Assembly: GCA_947487595.1 (NCBI GenBank)
Contig: CANKXJ010000020.1
Span: 1 to 11,173, forward strand
Length of the DNA stretch: 11,173 nucleotides
Direction: 5' to 3'
From: Actinomycetota bacterium
GTDB taxonomy: Bacteria > Actinomycetota > Actinomycetes > Nanopelagicales > Nanopelagicaceae
This document shows, in pieces, positions 5,409 through 11,173 of the stretch. Below the pieces are notes generated by a model. The model was not told where the DNA came from. It did not search any database and was given only the letters and a program-made list of their open reading frames with translations. Each line of letters opens with the position of its first letter. The first letter of the stretch is position 1. Both the position numbers and the translations under genes were made by a program.

Positions 5409-6178
5409 TGCGCCGCTCCTAAAACTTCATTGGTTGTGACTTCATCACCGGTTATGTCGGCAACAATAACAGTGACGTTATCTGGTGCACCATTGATGTA
5501 AGTAGCATCGATAAGTGCTTTGAGAGCATCAGAGCGATCAGATTTCTTTAATAAGGATTTAATCTCTTTTTCAGTTAAAACACTAGACAAACCATCACTG
5601 CAGAGTAGATAACGATCCTTCTCTTTCACTTCATAAATCTGCAAAATAGGAGTAACTGTGCCTTGGCCCATTAACGCTTGAGTTAAAACAGAGCGTTGTG
5701 GGTGATCTGCCACATCAGATTGTGAAATAGCACCTTGATCCAGAAGTTCTTGAATAACTGTGTGGTCATTGCTCAACTGTTCTAATGTGTTTGCGCGCAG
5801 GCGATAGCAGCGAGAATCTCCCACATGCAGCAATGCAATGTTTGTATCAACAAGCAATAGCGCGGTCAGGGTTGTGCCCATTCCACGGAGCTCAGTTACC
5901 TCCTCGGCGTATTCACCTATCTGTGAATCAATAGTGAACAGCGAGTGAAGAAGTAAATCTTCTATGGAATCAGCATCAATCTCTGAACTTGTTAGTACAG
6001 GGCTAAGTTTTTGCAGAGCTTTAATTGCAATCTTTGATGCAACTTCACCACCAGCATGTCCACCCATTCCATCAGCAACTGCAATGAGGCGACCAGAAAT
6101 AAAAGCAGAATCTTCATTTCCACTGCGTTGTAAACCGTCAGCCGAGCGCGCACTGCTCTGGAAGTAAATAGCGCTCAT
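5405..6178 (-). CDS. pstP: PP2C-type serine/threonine protein phosphatase
   Basis: A PPM-family, metal-dependent phosphatase expected to reverse phosphorylation by the neighbouring PknB. Numbered from ATG 6178 (257 residues), the metal and phosphate ligands are present: NEDS at 21-24, ADGMGGHAGG with Asp36, GTT at 101-103, GDSR at 120-123, NDHT at 137-140, SDGL with Asp195, and PDN with Asp233. No membrane helix follows the catalytic domain, whereas mycobacterial PstP continues into a membrane anchor and an extracellular part, so this form should be soluble. The ATG at 6184 would add two residues, but a TAGGCT box lies 7 bases before ATG 6178 and only one base before the other, favouring 6178 as a leaderless start. 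The stop overlaps the pknB ATG (ATGA), giving translational coupling. Confidence 0.94.
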   Translation of the reverse strand: MSAIYFQSSARSADGLQRSGNEDSAFISGRLIAVADGMGGHAGGEVASKIAIKALQKLSPVLTSSEIDADSIEDLLLHSLFTIDSQIGEYAEEVTELRGMGTTLTALLLVDTNIALLHVGDSRCYRLRANTLEQLSNDHTVIQELLDQGAISQSDVADHPQRSVLTQALMGQGTVTPILQIYEVKEKDRYLLCSDGLSSVLTEKEIKSLLKKSDRSDALKALIDATYINGAPDNVTVIVADITGDEVTTNEVLGAAQ

Positions 6179-6185
6179 GGGCATA

Positions 6186-6191
6186 AGCCTA
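6186..6191 (-). promoter_or_regulatory. Predicted leaderless -10 element for pstP-pknB
   Basis: On the minus strand TAGGCT (TAnnnT) is followed by 7 bases and the ATG at 6178. It lies back to back with the ugpQ -10 at 6200-6205; only 33 bases separate the two start codons. Confidence 0.45.
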
Positions 6192-6199
6192 ACCCCTGT

Positions 6200-6205
6200 T
6201 AATCT
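6200..6205 (+). promoter_or_regulatory. Predicted leaderless -10 element for ugpQ
   Basis: TAATCT (TAnnnT) is followed by exactly 6 bases and the ugpQ ATG at 6212. No Shine-Dalgarno is visible before that ATG. Confidence 0.5.
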
Positions 6206-6211
6206 TTAATC

Positions 6212-6889
6212 ATGAAAATATATGCCCACCGCGGAGCCTCTATAGATTTCCCAGAGATGACCATGGATGCATATAAAGCCGCGGTCGATCAAGGCGCCGA
6301 TGGCATGGAGTGCGATGTCCGCCTGACAAAAGATAACCAGATTTTGTTATGGCATGACGCCGATATGAAGCGCACCGCTGGATATGCCGGTCGAATCGCA
6401 GAGATGACATACCCACAAATAAAACAGCAGTACCCGCAAGCAGTTTTGCTGGAGGAGTTATTAGAACTTGCTCGAGATAACGATATGGAACTTGCGATTG
6501 AAACCAAACATCCAGTCCCGCAAGGAAGTATGGTTGAAAAGAAAGTTTTAGAACTACTAGAACAAGAAGAGCTAGAGACAGATGTTGTCTTGATGTCATT
6601 TTCCTGGCTAGCGGTTGAAAATATTCGAAAGATCAACCCACAACAGAAAACAGTGGCCTTACTTCATGAGCGATGGAATTATGTGATGCAACGATTTACA
6701 TCTGCACCCATTCTTGGTCCAAGCGTGGAGCTTCTACGCTCAAATCCAGAAATGGCCCATGCAATCAAGCCTTTGTATGTGTGGACCGTTGATGATGCTG
6801 ACGATATGCGCTTTTGTTTAGAAAACGGTGTTGAGGTCCTTATTACAAATAATCCGTCATTTGCACGCAAGGTGCTCGGGTATCATTAG
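6212..6889 (+). CDS. ugpQ: Glycerophosphodiester phosphodiesterase
   Basis: A TIM-barrel phosphodiesterase of 225 residues that releases glycerol 3-phosphate and an alcohol from glycerophosphodiesters, such as phospholipid head-group remnants. The active-site residues are visible: HRG at 6-8, Glu33 and Asp35 in MECDVRLT, His48 in LLWHDADMKRT, and Glu97/Lys99 in IETKH. The C-terminal barrel strand VWTVDD and LITNNP follow. There is no signal peptide, so it should act in the cytoplasm. The usual PENT motif reads PEMT (residues 14-17), with Met in place of Asn. It begins the + strand run and is followed 3 bases later by pheA; the order glpQ-type gene, pheA, serS resembles the mycobacterial region Rv3842c-Rv3834c. 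The exact substrate is not known. Confidence 0.93.
   Translation: MKIYAHRGASIDFPEMTMDAYKAAVDQGADGMECDVRLTKDNQILLWHDADMKRTAGYAGRIAEMTYPQIKQQYPQAVLLEELLELARDNDMELAIETKHPVPQGSMVEKKVLELLEQEELETDVVLMSFSWLAVENIRKINPQQKTVALLHERWNYVMQRFTSAPILGPSVELLRSNPEMAHAIKPLYVWTVDDADDMRFCLENGVEVLITNNPSFARKVLGYH
6881..6886 (+). promoter_or_regulatory. Predicted internal leaderless -10 element for pheA
   Basis: TATCAT (TAnnnT) spans the last codons of ugpQ and is followed by exactly 6 bases and the pheA GTG start at 6893, which has no Shine-Dalgarno. pheA may therefore have its own start site in addition to read-through from ugpQ. Confidence 0.4.
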
Positions 6890-6892
6890 CCA

Positions 6893-7723
6893 GTGAGCAC
6901 ATATGCGTATTTAGGTCCTAAGGGAACATTCACTGAAGCTGCTCTAAAAAAGATCACTTCTTCCAATGATTCTCTCATCCCTTACGCAAATGTCACCGCA
7001 GCCCTAGATGCAGTCCGAGTTGGTAAAGCACACTTTGCGCTAGTGCCAATTGAAAACTCTGTTGAAGGTGTTGTGGCAAGAACTCTGGATGAATTAGCAA
7101 CAGGATCACCACTTTCAATCGTTGGTGAAGTCACATTGCCCGTTTCTTTTGCTTTAATGGCAAAGCGCGACACCGTTGATATCCGCCGCATTGCGACACA
7201 TCCACATGCTGAAGCCCAGTGCCGTGCATATATTGCGAAGAATTATCCAGATGCTGAATTAATCTCAACTGCATCTACCGCAGCAGCAGCAGAAGCAATT
7301 GGCCGCGGAGAATTTGATGCCGCTATTGCAGCCCCAGTTGCTGCAGCACATTACGGACTCACTGTTGTTGCAGACAACATCGGCGATATCGTTGGCGCAA
7401 TCACACGCTTTGTTTTGATTTCAAAGCCAGCAACACCACCTAAGGCCACCGGTTTTGATCGCACATCTCTTGCCGTCTTTATCGGCATCGACCATGCGGG
7501 AGCCCTGCTCGATATCTTGACCGAGTTCGCTAAGCGCGACGTTAACTTAACTTTTATTCAGTCACGTCCAACAGGTCTAGAACTTGGGCATTACCATTTC
7601 ATTATTGATGCCGAGGGCCACGTTAACGAAGCTCCAGTAAAGGAGACAGTCGAAGCGTTGCGAGCAATCTGTGAAGATATTCGCTTCCTAGGTTCATACC
7701 CACGAGAAAAGGCCGGCAAATGA
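6893..7723 (+). CDS. pheA: Prephenate dehydratase
   Basis: Monofunctional prephenate dehydratase of 276 residues, converting prephenate to phenylpyruvate in phenylalanine synthesis in the cytoplasm. The catalytic domain (about 2-178) starts with YLGPKGTFTE and includes VPIENSVEGVV at 51-61 and the catalytic TRF at 171-173. An ACT regulatory domain follows (about 190-270) with GALLDIL at 203-209. The Phe-binding ESRP motif of the family reads QSRP (223-226), a substitution of the acidic residue. No chorismate mutase domain is present. The start is GTG, 3 bases after the ugpQ stop. Its stop overlaps the serS ATG (ATGA, 7720-7723), so the two are translationally coupled. Confidence 0.95.
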   Translation: MSTYAYLGPKGTFTEAALKKITSSNDSLIPYANVTAALDAVRVGKAHFALVPIENSVEGVVARTLDELATGSPLSIVGEVTLPVSFALMAKRDTVDIRRIATHPHAEAQCRAYIAKNYPDAELISTASTAAAAEAIGRGEFDAAIAAPVAAAHYGLTVVADNIGDIVGAITRFVLISKPATPPKATGFDRTSLAVFIGIDHAGALLDILTEFAKRDVNLTFIQSRPTGLELGHYHFIIDAEGHVNEAPVKETVEALRAICEDIRFLGSYPREKAGK

Positions 7724-8979
7724 TTGACGTCAAATTCATTCGCGAAAATCCAGATGCAGTCCGTGCATCACAAAAGGGTCGCGGTGAAGATGCATCGATT
7801 GTTGATCAAGTAATTGCATCTGATGAACTACGCCGTGTTGCCATTGAAAAGTTTGAAAAACTACGCGCAGAGCAAAATGTTTTATCTAAATCAGTCGGCG
7901 CGGCTAAAGGTGATGAAAAAATTGCTCTTCTTGAAAACGCTAAAAAGTTAGCAACGGCTGTAAAAGAGGCTGATAGCAAGCGAACAGAGGCCGAAGAGCA
8001 CACCAAGGCGTTAGTGATGCAGCTTTCAAATATTCTTGATCCCGGTGCACCTATTGGCGCAGAAGCTGATTTCAAAGTTTTAGAACATGTTGGAACACCA
8101 CGAAAGTTTGATTTTGAACCAAAAGATCACGTTGAACTAGGAAAACTCCTTGGTGCAATTGACACAGAGCGCGGTGCAAAGGTTGCTGGCTCTCGTTCAT
8201 ATTATTTAACTGGTTCAGGTGCACTTCTAGAGTTCGCACTCGTTAACTATGCAATCTCTATGGCAGTAAAAGCAGGGTTCGTTCCAGTAATTCCACCGGT
8301 ACTGGTCAATCCAGCTGCAATGGAAGGCACAGGTTTTCTTGGACAAGCAGCTGAAAATGTTTACCGTATTGAAAAAGATGATGTGTATTTAGTGGGGACT
8401 TCAGAAGTTCCGCTAGCTGCAATGCATATGGATGAAATTCTTCCTGGAGACAAATTACCAATGCGCTATGCAGGTTATTCATCTTGTTTTCGCCGTGAAG
8501 CTGGAACGTATGGAAAAGATACTCGTGGAATTATTCGCGTTCACCAGTTTGATAAAGTGGAAATGTTTTCTTTCTGTCACCCAGATCAAGCTAAAGAAGA
8601 ACATGCCCGCATTTTGCAGTGGGAGAAAGAGTTCCTTAATGCCATGGAGATTCCTTATCGCGTCATTGACGTGGCATCAGGGGACCTTGGGTCAAGTGCG
8701 AACCGTAAATTTGACTGTGAAGCATGGATTCCAACACAGGATGCATACCGCGAAGTCACTAGTACTTCTAACTGCACAGAGTTCCAAGCCCGCCGCCTGA
8801 ATATCCGTTACAAAGATGCCGAAGGCACAAAGGCCGTTGCAACATTGAATGGAACATTAGTTGCCATTCCACGCATGATTGTTGCCATTTTAGAGAACCA
8901 CCAAAATGCAGATGGAACTGTGAATATTCCAAAGGCGTTACAACCATTTCTTGGCAAAGAACGATTTGAGTTGGTGTGA
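7720..8979 (+). CDS. serS: Seryl-tRNA synthetase
   Basis: Class II aminoacyl-tRNA synthetase of 419 residues that charges tRNA-Ser. The N-terminal helical arm (about 28-105, highly charged and coiled-coil-like) binds the long variable arm of tRNA-Ser. The catalytic core shows TSEVPLAAMH at 227-236, motif 2 FRREAG at 257-262, FDKVEMFSF at 277-285, and motif 3 LNGTLVAIPR with Arg385. Length is typical of bacterial SerRS. The ATG overlaps the pheA stop and the stop overlaps the GTG of the HAD gene (GTGA), so all three are probably made from one transcript. A tRNA-Ser gene follows at 9837. Confidence 0.97.
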   Translation: MIDVKFIRENPDAVRASQKGRGEDASIVDQVIASDELRRVAIEKFEKLRAEQNVLSKSVGAAKGDEKIALLENAKKLATAVKEADSKRTEAEEHTKALVMQLSNILDPGAPIGAEADFKVLEHVGTPRKFDFEPKDHVELGKLLGAIDTERGAKVAGSRSYYLTGSGALLEFALVNYAISMAVKAGFVPVIPPVLVNPAAMEGTGFLGQAAENVYRIEKDDVYLVGTSEVPLAAMHMDEILPGDKLPMRYAGYSSCFRREAGTYGKDTRGIIRVHQFDKVEMFSFCHPDQAKEEHARILQWEKEFLNAMEIPYRVIDVASGDLGSSANRKFDCEAWIPTQDAYREVTSTSNCTEFQARRLNIRYKDAEGTKAVATLNGTLVAIPRMIVAILENHQNADGTVNIPKALQPFLGKERFELV

Positions 8980-9788
8980 GTAAGCGCCCCAAACTCATTG
9001 CAACAGATTTAGATGGAACCATCGTTCACCACGATGGAACAATCACAGCGCGCACCATTGATGCTTTCACTAGAGCCCGTGATTTGGGTGTCCATATCTA
9101 TTTCATAACTGGGCGTCCACCGCGCTGGATGAATGAAATCAGAGAAGCTTTTGGCTTTGGTGGAGCAATTTGTGGCAATGGCGCGATGCTCTATGACTTG
9201 CAAAAACGAGAAGTAATTGAAGAATGGATGATTTCAAAAGAATTACAAATTGAAATAGCACAGAGATTGCGTGGAGCAATTCCCCAAGTTTCTTTTGCAA
9301 TTGAAACTCATGATTACTACCACCGTGAAAAAACTTACGTGCCCCGCTGGGATGTTGGTTTAGATAATGTTGGTGTTGAAAAGATTGAAGATGCAGCAAA
9401 AGGGCCAGTGTTTAAAATGTTAGCCCGTTGCAGTAGTGGTGAACTAACATCAGATGAAATGCTCGAAATAGCACTTCGTGAACTTGATGGATTAGTCACT
9501 GTGACACATTCAAACGCAAGAGAATCCCTACTTGAGATCTCAGCACTTGGAATATCAAAAGGAACAACGTTGGCAAAGGTTGCTGGGCGACTTGGAATAG
9601 ATGCAGCTGATTGTGTTTCATTTGGCGATAACCCCAATGATTTTTCAATGCTTGCATGGTGTGGTCGCTCATATGCAATGGCTGATGGACACCCAGATGG
9701 AATCAAACATGCAAAAGATGTAGCTCCATCACATGACAGTGATGGTGTGGCAATAGTTATTGAGAAGTTGTTAGATCTACCCGCTTAA
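8976..9788 (+). CDS. Cof-type HAD-IIB family hydrolase
   Basis: A haloacid dehalogenase superfamily phosphatase of 270 residues. Motif I is DLDGT (nucleophile Asp11, acid/base Asp13), motif II is ITGRP with Thr45, motif III is Lys195 in GISKGTTL, and motif IV is GDNPND with Asp218 and Asp222. The large cap insert between motifs II and III marks the IIB (Cof/YidA) class, whose members dephosphorylate sugar phosphates and other small phosphate esters. The substrate cannot be predicted. The start is GTG, overlapping the serS stop by 4 bases, so expression is coupled to serS. A Cof-type gene near serS is also found in mycobacteria, which suggests a conserved neighbourhood rather than a known functional link. 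Confidence 0.92.
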   Translation: MSKRPKLIATDLDGTIVHHDGTITARTIDAFTRARDLGVHIYFITGRPPRWMNEIREAFGFGGAICGNGAMLYDLQKREVIEEWMISKELQIEIAQRLRGAIPQVSFAIETHDYYHREKTYVPRWDVGLDNVGVEKIEDAAKGPVFKMLARCSSGELTSDEMLEIALRELDGLVTVTHSNARESLLEISALGISKGTTLAKVAGRLGIDAADCVSFGDNPNDFSMLAWCGRSYAMADGHPDGIKHAKDVAPSHDSDGVAIVIEKLLDLPA

Positions 9789-9791
9789 TTT

Positions 9792-9826
9792 TTACCCGAT
9801 TTTCGACTCAGGCCATCTTCGGGTAA
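9792..9826 (+). repeat. Inverted repeat between the HAD gene and tRNA-Ser
   Basis: TTACCCGA at 9792-9799 and TCGGGTAA at 9819-9826 are perfect complements around a 19-base loop. It follows the HAD stop by a few bases, so it could end that transcript, but no T-tract follows. Its right arm overlaps the predicted -10 of tRNA-Ser. Confidence 0.5.
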
Positions 9827-9829
9827 TCT
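9802..9829 (+). promoter_or_regulatory. Predicted promoter of tRNA-Ser
   Basis: TTCGAC at 9802-9807 and TAATCT at 9824-9829 are separated by 16 bases. The -10 sits 7 bases before the mature 5' end of tRNA-Ser, so transcription would begin at or one base before the tRNA itself. The same TAATCT hexamer precedes ugpQ. Confidence 0.45.
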
Positions 9830-9836
9830 CTCCCAC

Positions 9837-9922
9837 GGAGGGCTCGCATAGCGGCCGAGTGCACCGGTCTTGAAAACCGGCAAACGAAAGTTTCGTGGGT
9901 TCAAATCCCACGCCCTCCGCCA
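9837..9922 (+). tRNA. tRNA-Ser (anticodon TGA), CCA encoded
   Basis: A class II tRNA: acceptor GGAGGGC pairs with GCCCTCC; anticodon stem CCGGT/ACCGG with loop CTTGAAA, anticodon TGA. The long variable arm is AAAC-GAAA-GTTT. The T stem is GTGGG/CCCAC. The discriminator is G at 9919, followed by encoded CCA at 9920-9922, unlike the tRNA-Ile and tRNA-Ala of this window. A run of T follows immediately and could help end transcription. It lies one gene downstream of serS, the enzyme that charges it. Confidence 0.97.
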
Positions 9923-10042
9923 TTTTTTCTTTACTTTTGTGTTTGAGTTCATAGTCCTAAAGGGCCTCTGCGCCTAGCCGATTATTAATGGCAAGAGGAG
10001 ACTTACCCCTAGTTACCACCAATGGTGCTGGGGGAGTTATTC

Positions 10043-10843
10043 ATGTCAGGTGTTTTTTCACCAACGCGAGCAAAGATCAAAGAACGGACTCTGCGCACAG
10101 ACAAGTGGTGGTTACAGCCACTTATTACTTTTGGCGTTCTCTTCTCTTTCGTCATCTATGCAACCTTTCGTGCATTTGAAAATGCTAATTACTATAAAGA
10201 TCATTTGATCTCTCCTTTTTATTCACCATGTTTATCGCAGGCGTGTGTCCCAGAGGCGACAATGCTTGGCTTCACACCAGTAAGTGCAGAGATCTTTAAC
10301 TTTGCACTTTCACCAGCGTTGATTATTTTGATTTTCCCATTAGGTTTTAGAATGACTTGTTACTACTACCGCAAGTCTTATTACCGTTCATTTTGGATGT
10401 CACCACCAGCATGCGCAGTCGCAGAACCACATAAGAAGTACACAGGTGAGACACGATTCCCACTTATTATCCAAAACTCACACCGCTACTTTTTCTATGC
10501 GGGTTTACTATTAAATGTAATTCTGAGTTATGACGCAATCATTTCATTTAAAAATCCGGAAGGCCAATGGGGCCACATGAGTGTTGGTTCATTGGTACTT
10601 GTTGTGAGCTCAACATTATTATGGTTCTACTCAATGTCATGTCACTCCTGTCGTCACACTATCGGCGGGCGATTGAAGAATTTTTCTCAGCACCCAGTTC
10701 GATACAAGTTATGGTCATGGGTTTCTATCCTTAATCACAAACACCAACAGTTTGCTTGGTACTCACTTGCCGCAGTCGCATTTGCTGACATTTATGTCCG
10801 CCAAGTCGCAACTGGCGCCTGGACAAACTTCTACTTCTTCTAA
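10043..10843 (+). CDS. sdhC: Succinate dehydrogenase membrane anchor subunit (actinobacterial type)
   Basis: A 266-residue membrane protein directly upstream of sdhA, with about five hydrophobic segments (near 28-42, 83-100, 148-166, 180-197 and 238-252). It matches the conserved actinobacterial anchor I know from Sdh1-type loci, with RMTCYYYRKSYYRSFW at 103-118, SPPACAVAEPHKKYTGE at 120-136 and SHRYFFY at 146-152. It would hold the SdhA/SdhB module in the membrane and carry electrons to quinone. A CHSCRH cluster at 200-205 and several further His residues are likely cofactor ligands; as I recall, the mycobacterial Sdh1 structure has a Rieske-type cluster in this subunit. ATG 10043 is preferred over an in-frame ATG at 10022 because GGGGAG at 10031-10036 sits 6 bases before it. 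The 120 bases before it show no promoter I can defend. Confidence 0.88.
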   Translation: MSGVFSPTRAKIKERTLRTDKWWLQPLITFGVLFSFVIYATFRAFENANYYKDHLISPFYSPCLSQACVPEATMLGFTPVSAEIFNFALSPALIILIFPLGFRMTCYYYRKSYYRSFWMSPPACAVAEPHKKYTGETRFPLIIQNSHRYFFYAGLLLNVILSYDAIISFKNPEGQWGHMSVGSLVLVVSSTLLWFYSMSCHSCRHTIGGRLKNFSQHPVRYKLWSWVSILNHKHQQFAWYSLAAVAFADIYVRQVATGAWTNFYFF

Positions 10844-10855
10844 GGGGGATCGACT

Positions 10856-11173
10856 ATGACACTAGAGCGCCATAACTACGATGTCCTTGTTATTGGAGCA
10901 GGTGGTGCGGGTTTGCGCGCTGCTGTTGAAGCAAGAGAAGCTGGATTGCGCGTTGCAATCATCTGTAAATCATTATTTGGCAAGGCCCACACAGTTATGG
11001 CCGAAGGTGGCGCAGCTGCATCAATGGGAAACGTCAATGACAAAGATAGTTGGATGGTGCACTTTCGCGACACCATGCGCGGTGGAAAATTCCTAAGCCA
11101 CTTCCGTATGGCAGAGCTGCATGCAAAGGAAGCACCAGATCGCATCTGGGAGCTAGAAACATGGGGAGCTCGC
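10856..11173 (+). CDS. sdhA: Succinate dehydrogenase flavoprotein subunit, N-terminal part
   Basis: The first 106 codons of SdhA; the gene runs off the window. This FAD subunit oxidises succinate to fumarate at the cytoplasmic face of the membrane. Visible features are the dinucleotide-binding motif VIGAGGAGLRAA at 12-23 and the segment KAHTVMAEGGAAA at 43-55, in which His45 corresponds to the residue that covalently binds FAD. These are followed by RDTMRGGKFLSH, typical of the family. The ATG has a strong GGGGG sequence at 10844-10848, 7 bases upstream, and lies 12 bases after the anchor-subunit stop, so both genes are in one operon; sdhB is expected downstream. Confidence 0.97.
   Translation, partial: MTLERHNYDVLVIGAGGAGLRAAVEAREAGLRVAIICKSLFGKAHTVMAEGGAAASMGNVNDKDSWMVHFRDTMRGGKFLSHFRMAELHAKEAPDRIWELETWGAR

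Noticed and set aside
6240..6636. Minus-strand open frames inside ugpQ
   Set aside because: They are antisense to a gene with intact active-site motifs and have low-complexity Ser/Cys-rich translations typical of shadows.
9988..10179. Small ORF of 63 codons before the succinate dehydrogenase anchor
   Set aside because: It overlaps the anchor gene in another frame, has no Shine-Dalgarno or leaderless -10 at its ATG and matches nothing I recognise.
1..11173. CRISPR array, toxin-antitoxin, phage or defence genes
   Set aside because: I found no spaced repeat arrays and no recognisable genes of these classes; nearly all coding capacity is housekeeping.

Overview
The window is bacterial and chromosomal, most likely from a streamlined actinobacterium. 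A freshwater acI/Nanopelagicales-type genome is my best guess. The evidence is a CrgA homologue, a PASTA-domain PknB with a PstP phosphatase, an actinobacterial-type succinate dehydrogenase anchor, moderately AT-rich DNA, very tight gene packing and several apparently leaderless starts. The order gyrA, tRNA-Ile, tRNA-Ala, ppiA, crgA, pabA/trpG, pknB, pstP is the classic origin-proximal actinobacterial layout.

Region by region. (1) 1-1821: the 3' end of gyrA, then a decayed 5' half of a tRNA-Ile gene, a single NAD-dependent formate dehydrogenase gene (267-1466), a second degenerate copy of the gyrA-tail/tRNA leader segment, and intact tRNA-Ile(GAT) and tRNA-Ala(TGC). The formate dehydrogenase lies between two diverged direct repeats, uses codons unlike its neighbours and has its own Shine-Dalgarno, so it looks like an acquired cassette. 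(2) 1826-3861: ppiA cyclophilin and an overlapping rhomboid protease on +, crgA on -, then pabA/trpG on +. A cluster of DnaA-box-like sites lies between the convergent rhomboid and crgA genes. (3) 3858-6178 on -: pstP and pknB, overlapping by 4 bases; the pknA, pbpA, rodA and FHA genes usually found here are absent. (4) 6212-9788 on +: glycerophosphodiester phosphodiesterase, prephenate dehydratase, seryl-tRNA synthetase and a Cof-type HAD phosphatase, nearly all touching or overlapping. (5) 9837-9922: tRNA-Ser(TGA). (6) 10043-11173: the membrane anchor of succinate dehydrogenase and the start of sdhA.

How the genes work together: PknB/PstP and CrgA belong to the actinobacterial growth and division control set. 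PabA, PheA and SerS are core amino-acid, folate and translation functions. The Sdh genes feed electrons to the quinone pool. Formate dehydrogenase would add NADH from formate. I see no insertion sequence, integrase, CRISPR array or defence gene. The notable features are the formate dehydrogenase cassette at tRNA-Ile, a message (ppiA) that begins almost at a tRNA 3' end, the DnaA-box cluster, and a recurrent TAnnnT element 6-7 nt before start codons.
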